Origin: Methylophilus sp. QUAN
GTDB taxonomy: Bacteria; Pseudomonadota; Gammaproteobacteria; Burkholderiales; Methylophilaceae
DNA: 64,000 nucleotides
Reading direction: 5' to 3'
NCBI RefSeq assembly: GCF_015354445.1
Contig: NZ_JADKYT010000003.1
Span: forward strand, 62,001 to 126,000
This document shows positions 19,642 to 28,453 of this stretch, one piece after another. The first letter of the stretch is position 1; the number at the start of each line of letters is the position of its first letter. A model generated the notes under the pieces. The model ran no database searches. It saw only the letters and a program-made list of their open reading frames with translations, and had not been told where the DNA came from. A program made the position numbers and the translations under genes.

Positions 19642-20781
19642 CTACAGTCTGGCATACGCGTAATTTTGCGGATAAACCACTTTCTCGCGCGCATCGGTCC
19701 AGATAATGTCGCAATTGTCATCATCCATATGCACCATGCGGCCATTGCGGTCGACACAATACTCGCCGCACACAATGCGGTCTTCAATCGCATAGCCCTG
19801 GGCAATACGCGTGTAATCAAACAAAATCGAGCGAATCACCGTGCTGTCGCGCTGGATATGGCAACCGGAGTTAATCCAGGTCGGGCCGACAATCCGGGTA
19901 TTTTTATCAATGCGCGAGCCTGAGCCGATATACACCGGCCCCTCAATCTGCGTGTGCTCCCAATCAATATGCACATTCAGCCCCACCCACACACCAGGTT
20001 TGACCTGCTTGCCCGGAATCGGCATGGACGGGAAAAAACCCTGCATCATTTGCTGCATCACCAGCCAATAATCGCTCACCACGCCAATATCAATCCAGTT
20101 AAACGGATGCTGGATCGCGTAAAACGGCAGGCCGCGCTGCACCAACAAAGGAAACAAATCCGAGCCAATATCAAATTCGCTGCCGGAAGGAATCAGGTCT
20201 AATACTTCAGGTTCGAAAATATAAATCCCGGTACTCGCCCAGTTGGAGCGCGCCTCTAACTGACTAGGCTTCTCCTGAAAAGAAATGATACGGCCTTCAT
20301 TATTAGTCACCACCACGCCATAGCCAGACACCTTATCCATAGGCACCTGCATGGTCACCAGGCTTGCCAGCGCCCCCTTCTCCTTGTGCTCTTTCACCGC
20401 ACGCGTAATGTCGAGGTCAATAATCGCATCACCGCACAACACAATCGTCGTGTCGTCAAAAAAGCCGCTAAAGTCCTGAATCTTGCGCATGCCACCTGCG
20501 GAGCCCACCGCATGCGGCACAATCTTGCCATCGACAATATCGCCCTCAAACGAATAGCCAATATTCACGCCAAAGCGATGACCATCTTCAAAGTAATCCT
20601 GAATTTTCTGGTGCAGGTAACTCACATTCACCATGATATCGGCCACGCCATGCATGGCCAGATGCTCAATCAAATACGCCATCACCGGCTTACCCAACAC
20701 CGGGATCATCGGCTTAGGCAATTCATAAGTCAGCGGCCGGACACGTGTGCCTTTACCCGCGGCCAAAATCATGGCTTTCAT
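19642..20781 (-). CDS. NDP-sugar pyrophosphorylase with left-handed beta-helix domain
   Basis: A 379-aa nucleotidyltransferase. The N-terminal Rossmann-like domain begins MKAMILAAGKGTRVRPLTY, with the KPMIPVLGKP sugar-phosphate motif. From about residue 255 a hexapeptide-repeat beta-helix follows (HIDWEHTQIEGPVYIGSGS, TRIVGPTWINSGC). This is the mannose-1-phosphate guanylyltransferase / glucose-1-phosphate thymidylyltransferase layout; which nucleotide and sugar cannot be fixed from sequence. It likely serves cell-surface polysaccharide synthesis. It is monocistronic. Confidence 0.85.
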   Translation of the reverse strand: MKAMILAAGKGTRVRPLTYELPKPMIPVLGKPVMAYLIEHLAMHGVADIMVNVSYLHQKIQDYFEDGHRFGVNIGYSFEGDIVDGKIVPHAVGSAGGMRKIQDFSGFFDDTTIVLCGDAIIDLDITRAVKEHKEKGALASLVTMQVPMDKVSGYGVVVTNNEGRIISFQEKPSQLEARSNWASTGIYIFEPEVLDLIPSGSEFDIGSDLFPLLVQRGLPFYAIQHPFNWIDIGVVSDYWLVMQQMMQGFFPSMPIPGKQVKPGVWVGLNVHIDWEHTQIEGPVYIGSGSRIDKNTRIVGPTWINSGCHIQRDSTVIRSILFDYTRIAQGYAIEDRIVCGEYCVDRNGRMVHMDDDNCDIIWTDAREKVVYPQNYAYARL

Positions 20782-20924
20782 AGTGCAATACCCTTAAATA
20801 ACTTAACGTTTACTGGCTAAGCATAGCCACGCACTATGACAACATTATTTCAGCAGCGTAGCTGCCAGGTGGACAAGAAGAGAAAATAGCCCGCAGGTGC
20901 GCCAAGCCAGCGCGACTTATTTGC

Positions 20925-20930
20925 TATAAT
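20925..20930 (+). promoter_or_regulatory. Extended -10 of the tRNA-Arg promoter
   Basis: TGCTATAAT ends 9 nt before the mature tRNA 5' end: a perfect TATAAT with TG-type extension. No good -35 hexamer is seen 17 nt upstream. Confidence 0.6.
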
Positions 20931-20939
20931 GGCAGGATT

Positions 20940-21016
20940 GCGCCCGTAGCTCAGCTGGATAGAGTATTGGTTTCCGAAGCCAAGGGTCGTGGGTTCGACT
21001 CCCGCCGGGCGCACCA
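20940..21016 (+). tRNA. tRNA-Arg (anticodon CCG)
   Basis: A 77-nt cloverleaf with encoded CCA. The acceptor stem is GCGCCCG/CGGGCGC, the D-arm GCTC...GAGT, the anticodon stem TTGGT/GCCAA with loop TTCCGAA (anticodon CCG), and the T-arm GTGGG-TTCGACT-CCCGC. It reads Arg codon CGG. An AT-rich insert with inverted ends begins 12 nt after the CCA, a common place for integration. Confidence 0.96.
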
Positions 21017-21079
21017 GTCAGAAAAGCAAAGCCAAGATAGTTGTCACTAGAGTGATGACTTGGCCGTAAAGGCCACTTT

Positions 21080-21123
21080 ATGCTTCCATTTCAGGACGGA
21101 CATTTTATGGTTCCGTCTCATTG
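21080..21123 (+). repeat. 44-bp direct repeat, left copy (IS21-end-like)
   Basis: It matches 24595-24638 at 41 of 44 positions in the same orientation. It contains CATTTTATGGTTCC at 21101-21114 and GGACGGA just before it. A second, weaker unit lies at 21073-21087. Confidence 0.75.
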
Positions 21124-21143
21124 GGCTGCGCAAAATATGTATA

Positions 21144-22031
21144 TCATTTGAGTCGTAACGCATTTAACACTAAAGTAAAGGCAGGTGAAGGTTGTCGCCT
21201 ACTTGGATAGTACAAATGGTATCCACCAAAAGTCGGACACCAATCCTCCAAAACCTTCACTAATTTACCTTCCCGTAACGGTTCTTCTATCTCATCTTCT
21301 GGAAGCAGGACTATCCCCAAACCCGCAATAGCAGCGTCAATTTGAGGGTAAACCGTATTAAATATTAGTTGACCATTAACCCGCACATTCAATTGCTGAC
21401 TATCTTTGACAAAATCCCACACATATAAACCACCAGATGTCTCCATTCGCTGATTGATACAGTTATGGGTAGTCAATTCTTGAGGGCTTTTCGGAGGAGG
21501 ATGTTTAGCAAAATAGCTAGGTGATGCCGCAACTACAAATCGAAGTGCGGGGCCAATCGGAATCGCAATCATATCCTTGTCTAAAGTAGCGCCAAGCCGA
21601 ACACCTGCATCAAAACGTTCGCTCACAATATTTACTAAACCTAGATCGACATCAAACTCAATATTGATATCAGGATACTCTTCGAGTAAAGGGGCTAGTT
21701 TTGGTAATAGAATTGAGCGTAGCGAAGTTTCACCACAAGTGATCCGCACAGTACCTGCGGGTTTGTCACGTAATGCAGTCAAAGCATCCAGTTCAGTTTG
21801 AATATCATCAAATCTATATCCGATAGCATCAACCAAACGCTGCCCCGCTTCAGTAGTAGATACCCCTCTAGTTGTCCTTGTTAGAAGTCGGATATCTAAC
21901 CTCTCTTCCAAACCTCGCATTGTCTGGCTAAGAGCAGATTGAGTAACGCCCAATTTGGCAGCTGCCTTAGTAAAACTCTTTTCTCTGGCAACCGTAACAA
22001 ATGCCAGCAAATCATTCAAATTGCGCTTCAT
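21144..22031 (-). CDS. LysR-family transcriptional regulator
   Basis: A 295-aa LTTR with an N-terminal winged HTH (KAAAKLGVTQSALSQTMRGLEERL) and a C-terminal periplasmic-binding-like effector domain. The ATG at 22031 with GAGG upstream is preferred to a TTG six codons earlier. It is divergent from the MFS gene with 131 nt between, the standard LTTR arrangement, so it most likely controls the MFS-hydrolase pair. It is closely similar in layout to regulators of small efflux or detoxification modules. It is part of the AT-rich insert. Confidence 0.87.
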   Translation of the reverse strand: MKRNLNDLLAFVTVAREKSFTKAAAKLGVTQSALSQTMRGLEERLDIRLLTRTTRGVSTTEAGQRLVDAIGYRFDDIQTELDALTALRDKPAGTVRITCGETSLRSILLPKLAPLLEEYPDINIEFDVDLGLVNIVSERFDAGVRLGATLDKDMIAIPIGPALRFVVAASPSYFAKHPPPKSPQELTTHNCINQRMETSGGLYVWDFVKDSQQLNVRVNGQLIFNTVYPQIDAAIAGLGIVLLPEDEIEEPLREGKLVKVLEDWCPTFGGYHLYYPSRRQPSPAFTLVLNALRLK

Positions 22032-22162
22032 TGCCTCAAACAACCCCAATCATTTATTAGATTTTCTAATAAGCCATTTAAGCATTCATTATCTACCAAT
22101 ATAACTGAGATGTCTTCAGAATTGCATCTCAATCAATTTAGCCATTAATACAATCCAAATTT

Positions 22163-23401
22163 ATGTCAGTGCCTGTTAGCAATTCAAAGAACTCTCCAAA
22201 TGAGTCTCAAGGACAAGTGAACTCAGTTAATTATTGGGGTGGTGTATTTGCGATGAGTATGTGTGCCTTTGCGCTCGTAGCAGCCGAATTTATGCCTTTG
22301 AGTTTGCTAACGCCAATTGCATCGGACTTTCGAGTGACTGAAGGATTAGCTGGTCAAGCCATTTCTATCTCAGGAGTCTTTGCATTAGTGACAAGTCTTC
22401 TGGTTTCTTCTGCGGCTGGGAACATCAACAGAAAAACCCTCCTTCTAGGAATGACCGCAATGATGGCAATCTCAGGTGTCATTATTGGCTTCGCCCCTAA
22501 TTATCCGATCTATATGCTTGGCCGCATTTTTATTGGAATTTCTATAGGTGGCTTCTGGACAATGTCTGCCGCAACAGCGATTAGGTTAGTAGATAAACAT
22601 AAAGTCCCCAAAGCACTGGCAATTTTGAATGGTGGAAACGCACTAGCTACTGTTGTAGCCGCACCAATTGGAAGTTACTTAGGTGATCTTGTCGGATGGA
22701 GAGTGGCATTTCTTTGCTTGGTACCTACAGCTGTTATTGCATTCATTTGGCAGCTAGTCAGCTTGCCTAGCATGCAGGCAGTGCAAACAACAACAAATAA
22801 AAATGCATTTCTTCTACTCAAGCAACCGGCTATCGCATACGGGTTGATTGGCGCAAGTTTCTTCTTCATGGGTCAGTTCACTCTTTTTACGTATTTAAGA
22901 CCCTTCCTCGAAACAGTCACGCATGTGCATGATCATCAGCTTTCTTACATCTTGCTGTTGATTGGAAGCATGGGATTTGTAGGCACGATCATTATTGGCT
23001 CGTTCTTAAGTCGTGGCTTTTATAAAACTCTAATTTCAATCCCACTGATCATGGCTTTAGTAGCAATGCTATTGATTGTGTTTGGAAATAGCTTATCCAT
23101 GGCAATGGCGCTATTAGCGATTTGGGGATTGGTAGCAACAGCTGCGCCCGTTGGTTGGTGGACATGGGTGGCTAATACAATGCCCGCCGATGCTGAGGCC
23201 GGCGGCGGATTACTGGTCGCAATTGTGCAATTAGCAATTGGTTCTGGCTCTTTTCTGGGTGGAGTCATGTACGACTATAAAGGATTTGAATCCACCTTTT
23301 TATTGAGCATTGCAATGTTGGCTATCGCCGCATTTATGACACTACAAACATCTCGTCTTAACAAACTTCATCAGTCAACACACCAAAGGAATCATTTATG
23401 A
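22163..23401 (+). CDS. MFS transporter, DHA1 (AraJ/efflux) type
   Basis: A 412-aa, 12-helix major-facilitator protein of the drug:H+ antiporter-1 type. The hydrophilic N-terminus (about 25 residues) leads into VFAMSMCAFALVAAEFMPLSLL, and the antiporter region includes MLGRIFIGISIGGFWTMSAA. Substrate is unknown. The stop overlaps the hydrolase start as ATGA, so the two are translationally coupled and the hydrolase may act on the same compound. Confidence 0.87.
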   Translation: MSVPVSNSKNSPNESQGQVNSVNYWGGVFAMSMCAFALVAAEFMPLSLLTPIASDFRVTEGLAGQAISISGVFALVTSLLVSSAAGNINRKTLLLGMTAMMAISGVIIGFAPNYPIYMLGRIFIGISIGGFWTMSAATAIRLVDKHKVPKALAILNGGNALATVVAAPIGSYLGDLVGWRVAFLCLVPTAVIAFIWQLVSLPSMQAVQTTTNKNAFLLLKQPAIAYGLIGASFFFMGQFTLFTYLRPFLETVTHVHDHQLSYILLLIGSMGFVGTIIIGSFLSRGFYKTLISIPLIMALVAMLLIVFGNSLSMAMALLAIWGLVATAAPVGWWTWVANTMPADAEAGGGLLVAIVQLAIGSGSFLGGVMYDYKGFESTFLLSIAMLAIAAFMTLQTSRLNKLHQSTHQRNHL

Positions 23402-24531
23402 AAACACTCCTAAGAAACAGTTTATTGCAGACAACGCTAATAGCCAGCATGGCCATCGCAATGAGCTCTCAAACAGCCTTAGCCAATTTATCACTTCCGT
23501 TGAAAGGAGATAAAAACGTGAAGTTAACTCAAAAATGGGATAAAACATTTCCGCAAAGTAGCTTAGTCGAGCACCAGAAAGTAACTTTTAAAAACAGATT
23601 TGGCATTACTTTGGTTGCTGATGTTTATGTGCCCAAAAAGCGCAGCTCTGGCAAGTTACAAGCTATCGCCATTAGCGGCCCATTCGGAGCGGTTAAGGAG
23701 CAATCATCGGGTGTCTATGCGCAAGAGCTGGCAGAACGTGGGTTCTTAACCATTGCTTTTGATCCTTCTTACACCGGTGAAAGTAGCGGTGAGCCAAGGA
23801 ATATTGCTTCCCCAGACATCAATACTGAAGATGTCATGGCTGCTGTTGATTACCTGGGCTTATTGGACCTAGTAGATCGCAATAAAATTGGATTGCTTGG
23901 TGTTTGTGGTTGGGGCGGTCTAAACCTGAGTGCAGCGGCAGTTGATAAGCGTATTAAGGCTGTTGCAACGACCGTGATGTACGATATGTCCCGTATTTTG
24001 AGTCAAGGTTTTAACGACAGCTATACACCTGAACAGCGTACCAAGTTATTAGAGAATCTAAGTTACCAGCGCTGGGTAGACGCAGAAAATGGTAAACCAG
24101 CTTACGGTAGCCATGCCCCTAGTTTTGATAAAGCTGGCAATGTGGTTCGTGATGTGCGCACACTACCTGAAGTTTTACCTGAAAATGCTCACCCGATTAC
24201 GGCAGAGTTCTTCGATTACTACAGAACAAAACGGGGATTCCATCAACGCTCGCCCAATTCAGCTGGCGCATGGTCAGTCACTACACCGATCTCGTTTATG
24301 AACTTTCCTCAGCTCACTTATATTAAAGAAATATCGCCACGACCAGTATTGATTGTCACAGGTGAAGTAGCTCATTCCAGATACTTCGCTGAGACCGCTT
24401 ATAAAGAAGCCTCTGAACCAAAAGAGTTGGTAATTGTGCCAGGTGCTAATCATGTTGATTTGTATGACAAACAAAGCGGTAAGATTCCGTTCGACAAGTT
24501 GGAAGCATTTTTCAAAAGCAATCTGAAATAA
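23398..24531 (+). CDS. Exported alpha/beta hydrolase with Cys nucleophile elbow
   Basis: A 377-aa protein with a signal peptide (to about residue 30, ...SSQTALANL) and an alpha/beta-hydrolase fold of the dienelactone-hydrolase/peptidase-like group. The nucleophile elbow reads GVCGWGG near residue 167, so the nucleophile is Cys rather than Ser. The late His is in PGANHVDLYD near 355, with an Asp probably near VTGEVAHS. Substrate is unknown. The gene overlaps the MFS gene by 4 nt and ends with a GGGAGGC/GCCTCCC hairpin. Confidence 0.82.
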   Translation: MKTLLRNSLLQTTLIASMAIAMSSQTALANLSLPLKGDKNVKLTQKWDKTFPQSSLVEHQKVTFKNRFGITLVADVYVPKKRSSGKLQAIAISGPFGAVKEQSSGVYAQELAERGFLTIAFDPSYTGESSGEPRNIASPDINTEDVMAAVDYLGLLDLVDRNKIGLLGVCGWGGLNLSAAAVDKRIKAVATTVMYDMSRILSQGFNDSYTPEQRTKLLENLSYQRWVDAENGKPAYGSHAPSFDKAGNVVRDVRTLPEVLPENAHPITAEFFDYYRTKRGFHQRSPNSAGAWSVTTPISFMNFPQLTYIKEISPRPVLIVTGEVAHSRYFAETAYKEASEPKELVIVPGANHVDLYDKQSGKIPFDKLEAFFKSNLK

Positions 24532-24546
24532 ATGTATCAATGCAGG

Positions 24547-24568
24547 GGGAGGCTTTCTGATGCCTCCC
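24547..24568 (+). terminator. Hairpin after the hydrolase gene
   Basis: GGGAGGC and GCCTCCC are separated by 8 nt, 15 nt after the stop. There is no T-tract, so it may be a weak terminator or a 3' stabiliser. Confidence 0.45.
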
Positions 24569-24594
24569 AAATAGTACTGTCTCACGGCCAAGTC

Positions 24595-24638
24595 ATGCCT
24601 CCATTTCTGGACGGACATTTTATGGTTCCGTCCCATTG
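24595..24638 (+). repeat. 44-bp direct repeat, right copy, followed by three further CATTTTATGGTTCC-type units
   Basis: It matches 21080-21123 at 41 of 44 positions. Units of the form CATTTTATGGTTCC follow at 24640-24653, 24670-24683 (one change) and 24735-24749 (diverged). The 363-nt stretch between the hydrolase and the chemoreceptor-like gene holds only these repeats and the element end. Confidence 0.75.
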
Positions 24639-24894
24639 CCATTTTATGGTTCCACTTTCGTCACACGGCCATTTTATTGTTCCGATCTTGAAGGAGTTAC
24701 AAAATAAAATGTGGAATAAAACTGTTAAAACGGCCAGTTTATGGTTACCTTCGAGGTTGGAGGACTTACCTAAGTACAATAGTGATTACTAGCTTGGCTT
24801 TTTTGTGTCCAGAACGGAAAGTTAGGTCAGTCTGTAGGTTTTCCTTTGAATAGCTATCACAGTCATCCAATCATCGCCGTTTATGGCCTTAGAC

Positions 24895-26040
24895 CTAAGC
24901 CAATGTAGCCAGCATTGCTTCAAAATCAAGTCTTAGCATTAATGACCATGGTGAGGTTTTAGCACCCGTTTTTATGGGATGAAAAAACAGAATATCGGAT
25001 CTATTGTGCGCTTCAACAAATGATCTTCCTTCGCTAATGGCTTTTTTAGCCTCCGGCGTAAGATCATGAGCAGGCTTGCCCACACGCTCCACATCAGGAT
25101 GTGTGATATAAGACCCCGCATTTGAAATCAGGGCATATGAGCCAATCCCGTAAGGTTTAAGCTGACTTAAATCTTCCTGAAATTTATTAAGCGCGAAATC
25201 AATCGCCGATACCCCGATAAACTTGCCTGCAGACATAATCACCACGACCATCGTAGCCACTTGTACGGCCTGGCCGTTACTTAACACATACTCAAAAGGC
25301 TCTGTCATCAAATTCTTGCCCAGTCGCCTTGGTTGGTCATACCAATGATTCATCCCGGACGCTTCATAGGCTTCTAATTTGTCACCTACCATTGCGCCAC
25401 TAGCGCGATTCCAATAAGGAATAAAGCGGCCTGTCTCATCATGCCCTTCTTTGTTGATATATTCGTTATCCAACCCATCGAAGGCATTTGGCTCAAAACA
25501 ACAGGCGTAACCTAGCACATCAACATCGGCTTTTAGATTCGCCATCAAGAGCGCATTCACTACATCACGCTTTGGCCTAATGCGGGACGCTCTCATTCCT
25601 TCAATCAGATTTTTAATGCCTGACAGACTGGTTTCCAGCTGCATAAAACGCATTTCAATCTGCATTGCTTGCGCCGCCACAACAAAAGAAGCGCTTTTTA
25701 ACAGTGAGTCTTTCTCTGCACGCAACACTTCAAGGCTGGCTTTCACCGAGTCATTTTTAATCGAGGAAACAATACGACTGATTTCAGTCGCTGCTTTGGA
25801 TGATTGCTCAGCCATCACGCGCACTTCGCCTGCAACAACGGCAAATCCAAGACCGGCCTCGCCTGCCCTTGCAGACTCGATGGTTGCATTCATTGAAATG
25901 AGTGTTGTTTGTTTAGCAACCTGCTTAATAATGTCAGCGACTTTGCCGATTTCATTTGAACTGACCTCTAGGCCTTTGACGAGATTTTTGACCAGCTCAA
26001 TCGTCTGGCCTGTGCTCGAATCATTTAATTGGATACTCAA
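24895..26040 (-). CDS. Soluble methyl-accepting-chemotaxis-like protein with C-terminal Cache domain
   Basis: A 381-aa protein with reversed MCP architecture and no transmembrane segment. Residues about 10-95 are a minimal MCP signalling hairpin whose tip reads SMNATIESARAGEAGLGFAV, normally the far C-terminal part of a receptor. Helices of about 60 residues lead to a Cache/PDC sensor domain (about 170-375; NHWYDQPRRLGKNLMTEPF, YALISNAGSYITHPD). The start is TTG with GAGAGG about 8 nt upstream, and an in-frame TAA directly precedes it, so no longer form exists. It could bind CheA/CheW from the cytosol, sensing an internal metabolite. Confidence 0.75.
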   Translation of the reverse strand: MSIQLNDSSTGQTIELVKNLVKGLEVSSNEIGKVADIIKQVAKQTTLISMNATIESARAGEAGLGFAVVAGEVRVMAEQSSKAATEISRIVSSIKNDSVKASLEVLRAEKDSLLKSASFVVAAQAMQIEMRFMQLETSLSGIKNLIEGMRASRIRPKRDVVNALLMANLKADVDVLGYACCFEPNAFDGLDNEYINKEGHDETGRFIPYWNRASGAMVGDKLEAYEASGMNHWYDQPRRLGKNLMTEPFEYVLSNGQAVQVATMVVVIMSAGKFIGVSAIDFALNKFQEDLSQLKPYGIGSYALISNAGSYITHPDVERVGKPAHDLTPEAKKAISEGRSFVEAHNRSDILFFHPIKTGAKTSPWSLMLRLDFEAMLATLA

Positions 26041-26098
26041 TTACTTTACCTCTCATTCAACCCAAAGTGAGTTACCCCCATGAAGGGGAGTAAATAAG

Positions 26099-26120
26099 AA
26101 AGGGGGCTGGTGCCCCCTTT
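26099..26120 (-). terminator. Intrinsic terminator of permease 1
   Basis: AAAGGGGGC-TGGT-GCCCCCTTT is a perfect 9-bp stem; on the minus strand it is followed by TTTCTTATTT. It lies 53 nt past the permease stop. Confidence 0.8.
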
Positions 26121-26172
26121 AGCTCTTACAAACAATCCATGGTAATGGACCGCAGAGCTTATTATTTCGCCC

Positions 26173-27870
26173 TTATGAGGCTAAATGACTCGTAAAGTAC
26201 ACAATCACTCCAGCAACAATCAACGCAACGTAAGGAAGTACACCTGCGGTCGTTTTCTGATCACCGTCCAAAAGCATGTCTTCTTGCATTTCCTTAGGTA
26301 ACACCCCTTTATCCACGATGTAATGTCTCCAGATAAAGATCGGGAATACCAGTCCTGCCATCACCAAACCGCTCATTAATGTACCGGCACCCCAGATGTT
26401 GGCGCCCAGCCCCATGAGGGTGACGTTAACAAAAGCCAGGAAAGTACCTAATACGATCAAAATGGTCGGCGCTTTGTAAGGGCGCTCCCAATTAGGTCTA
26501 TCCATACGGTGAATCCAGCCCGCGTTCAGGTTCAGGAAGTTGAAAATGACGTAACTGACATTGGCGGCAGCAAGCAAGAACATATAATCAGACATCATCA
26601 GCAAGACGAAGTTGAAGATCATGTTGGCCCACATGGCGCTTGTTGGTGCGCCATGCTCGTTCACTTTGGACAGGAACTTTGGTAGCAAGCCATCTGCGGA
26701 ACCTTGATACAAGGTGCGTGAAGCACCAGACATGGTGGTCATGATTGAAAGCAGCAATGCCAGGATCAGCATCACCACAACCAGATTGGCAATAAACGCG
26801 GTATTACCTAGAATACCAGACAGGGCTTTTGCAACGCCCATACCGCTATAAATATCAGGCGCCAGCATGCCGTCATACACAGCGGCACTGGTCACATTAC
26901 CAGCTGCATCGGTGACTGCTGGTGTAATCAGTTGCCCCAAGCCCAAATGGCCCTGGAATGCCAATGGCACCAATGTGAACACGCCCACACAGAGCAAGCC
27001 AGAATAGAAAATGGCCTTGAAAGTATCAGTTTCAGGATTTTTAAATTCGCGGGTGTAACAAACGGCTGTTTCAAAACCGTAGGTTGACCAGGCAGCGATG
27101 AACAGGCCACCTGCCATCAACACCCAACCATCAAGATTCCACAGCCCGTCAATGACGTTGCCTACACTATCGTAAGCCAATGGGGATAATGGGAAAAAAT
27201 GCTCAGAAGGCATATCCCCTGTGATCAGCGGCACAAGCCCGATCATGATCAGCGGGATCAAAGCTGCAACGCCCAAAATCATGGTAGTTCTGGCGGAACG
27301 CAGAATGCCGCCATTCTGGATGAAGTAGACCAGTAACAGTAAGGCGGAGCCAATGACAAAAGTGGCATTGATACGTAGCGTCAGTCCCTCTTTCAACATG
27401 CCCAAATCCAGGAGTGTCAGCTGCCAGGTATTGATGGCGGCATCGGGGGCAAACATTGCCGTGAGAATATACCCTGCCGCCAACCCTGAACCGATTGAAA
27501 GTACCGGCGTCCAGGCGACCCAGTTACACCAGATTGAAAGCGGTGCGACAAACTTGCTGTAACGAATCCAGGCAACAGCGCCATACACGGATGCACCACC
27601 CGTTTTGTGTGGAAACAAGCCGGCAATTTCTGCATAGGTAAATGCCTGAATAAAGCCAAAACCAATGGAAATCATCCATACCAGCCAGGCTGGTTTACCC
27701 ACCGTGGCCGCAATGGCTCCCATTGAAAACAACACTAAAGCGGGCACCCCGCTGGCAACCCAAAATGCACCAGTCCAGCTAATTGTGCGATGTAGCGAGG
27801 CATTTCCAGCCACTACATCGTTGCTGACATCTGCGGTGATTGCATCTGTCACTTCTACCGTTTTTTGCAC
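26173..27870 (-). CDS. APC-superfamily amino acid/amine permease (paralogue 1)
   Basis: A 565-aa, 12-or-more-helix APC permease. It is nearly colinear with the 44106-45803 protein, sharing GAFWVASGVP near the start, IAATVGKPAWLVWM-type segments and NAGWIHRMDRP near residue 460. The GTG start at 27870 has AAGGGAGG upstream and gives exactly the paralogue's length. It sits alone behind a regulated promoter (28028-28086) with a leader of about 150 nt. Position in the methylated-amine block suggests import of trimethylamine, dimethylamine or methylamine; this is inference, since APC members carry many amines. Confidence 0.87.
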   Translation of the reverse strand: MQKTVEVTDAITADVSNDVVAGNASLHRTISWTGAFWVASGVPALVLFSMGAIAATVGKPAWLVWMISIGFGFIQAFTYAEIAGLFPHKTGGASVYGAVAWIRYSKFVAPLSIWCNWVAWTPVLSIGSGLAAGYILTAMFAPDAAINTWQLTLLDLGMLKEGLTLRINATFVIGSALLLLVYFIQNGGILRSARTTMILGVAALIPLIMIGLVPLITGDMPSEHFFPLSPLAYDSVGNVIDGLWNLDGWVLMAGGLFIAAWSTYGFETAVCYTREFKNPETDTFKAIFYSGLLCVGVFTLVPLAFQGHLGLGQLITPAVTDAAGNVTSAAVYDGMLAPDIYSGMGVAKALSGILGNTAFIANLVVVMLILALLLSIMTTMSGASRTLYQGSADGLLPKFLSKVNEHGAPTSAMWANMIFNFVLLMMSDYMFLLAAANVSYVIFNFLNLNAGWIHRMDRPNWERPYKAPTILIVLGTFLAFVNVTLMGLGANIWGAGTLMSGLVMAGLVFPIFIWRHYIVDKGVLPKEMQEDMLLDGDQKTTAGVLPYVALIVAGVIVYFTSHLAS

Positions 27871-28027
27871 ACAAACCTCCCTTGAATTGAATCTGCCTAA
27901 CCCCACCCAATAATCGCGGTTGCTCCATCAGTTTTTATAGGCGACCCATCATTTAAAAATTAATAAATAGCGCTTCACGATACTGATTCATGGAAATAAA
28001 CAATTTCCGTTTATCGCATCGCCGTCA

Positions 28028-28086
28028 ATCATAGCGACGTGAAAAGTGACTTTCTATTACCACTTAGGCTTACCTCATAAGTGGTA
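28028..28086 (-). promoter_or_regulatory. Promoter A: 28-nt NarL-like box + -35/-10, upstream of permease 1
   Basis: Box 28059-28086: left heptamer TACCACT (28058-28064) and core TACCTCA-TA-AGTGGTA (28071-28086). TACCACTTA and TAAGTGGTA also form a perfect 9-bp inverted repeat. Read on the minus strand, 2 nt (AA) separate the box from TAGAAA (-35, 28056-28051), then 17 nt, then TATGAT (-10, 28033-28028). The rest of the 580-nt gap up to the response regulator (28087-28453) shows nothing I can name. Confidence 0.75.
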
Positions 28087-28453
28087 GCTGGTAGCTAATT
28101 AACAGTAGGTAAACTGCGAATCAAAACGGCGGAATAGATCAATTGACTGATTGGAAGGACTGGGGCTTAAATCAATTAAAGCGGTTTTTTCAGGTTGAGT
28201 GTCATCGCAAAACACCTATCTGGCACAGGCTTGAAATTGAGATTGTGCTTTCGCGATGAATGGTGACTCGGGTGATGTTCTACTGGTGGCTTGCAAAGAA
28301 AAGCTAGGGACGTAAGGGTTCAGAAGCGATATTAACGATAGATGACAATCAGGCGTTAGCTCGTATAAAAATCAAAGGCATCAGCTGCCGAGGTGGCCGT
28401 TGAATGCACCTATTGATCAAATCATGACAAAACGCCTAATGTCTTCAAACGCC

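Larger units (their letters stand above)
21028..24801. mobile_element. Putative insert bounded by imperfect 22-bp inverted repeats, carrying LysR, MFS and hydrolase genes
   Basis: AAAGCCAAGATAGTTGTCAC (then TA) at 21028-21049 is the inverse of 24780-24801 at 19 of 22 positions. Just inside both ends are copies of CATTTTATGGTTCC or close variants (21073, 21101 on the left; 24616, 24640, 24670, 24735 on the right), a repeat type I associate with the ends of IS21-family elements. No transposase gene is inside. The cargo is visibly more AT-rich than its surroundings. The boundary call is an inference. Confidence 0.5.

Noticed and set aside
26041-26098. Possible ninth NarL-like site (TACCCCC and GGGAGTA near 26074-26092) before the chemoreceptor-like gene
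   Set aside because: The half-sites are 6 nt apart instead of 2, and I find no -35/-10 pair at the conserved distance.
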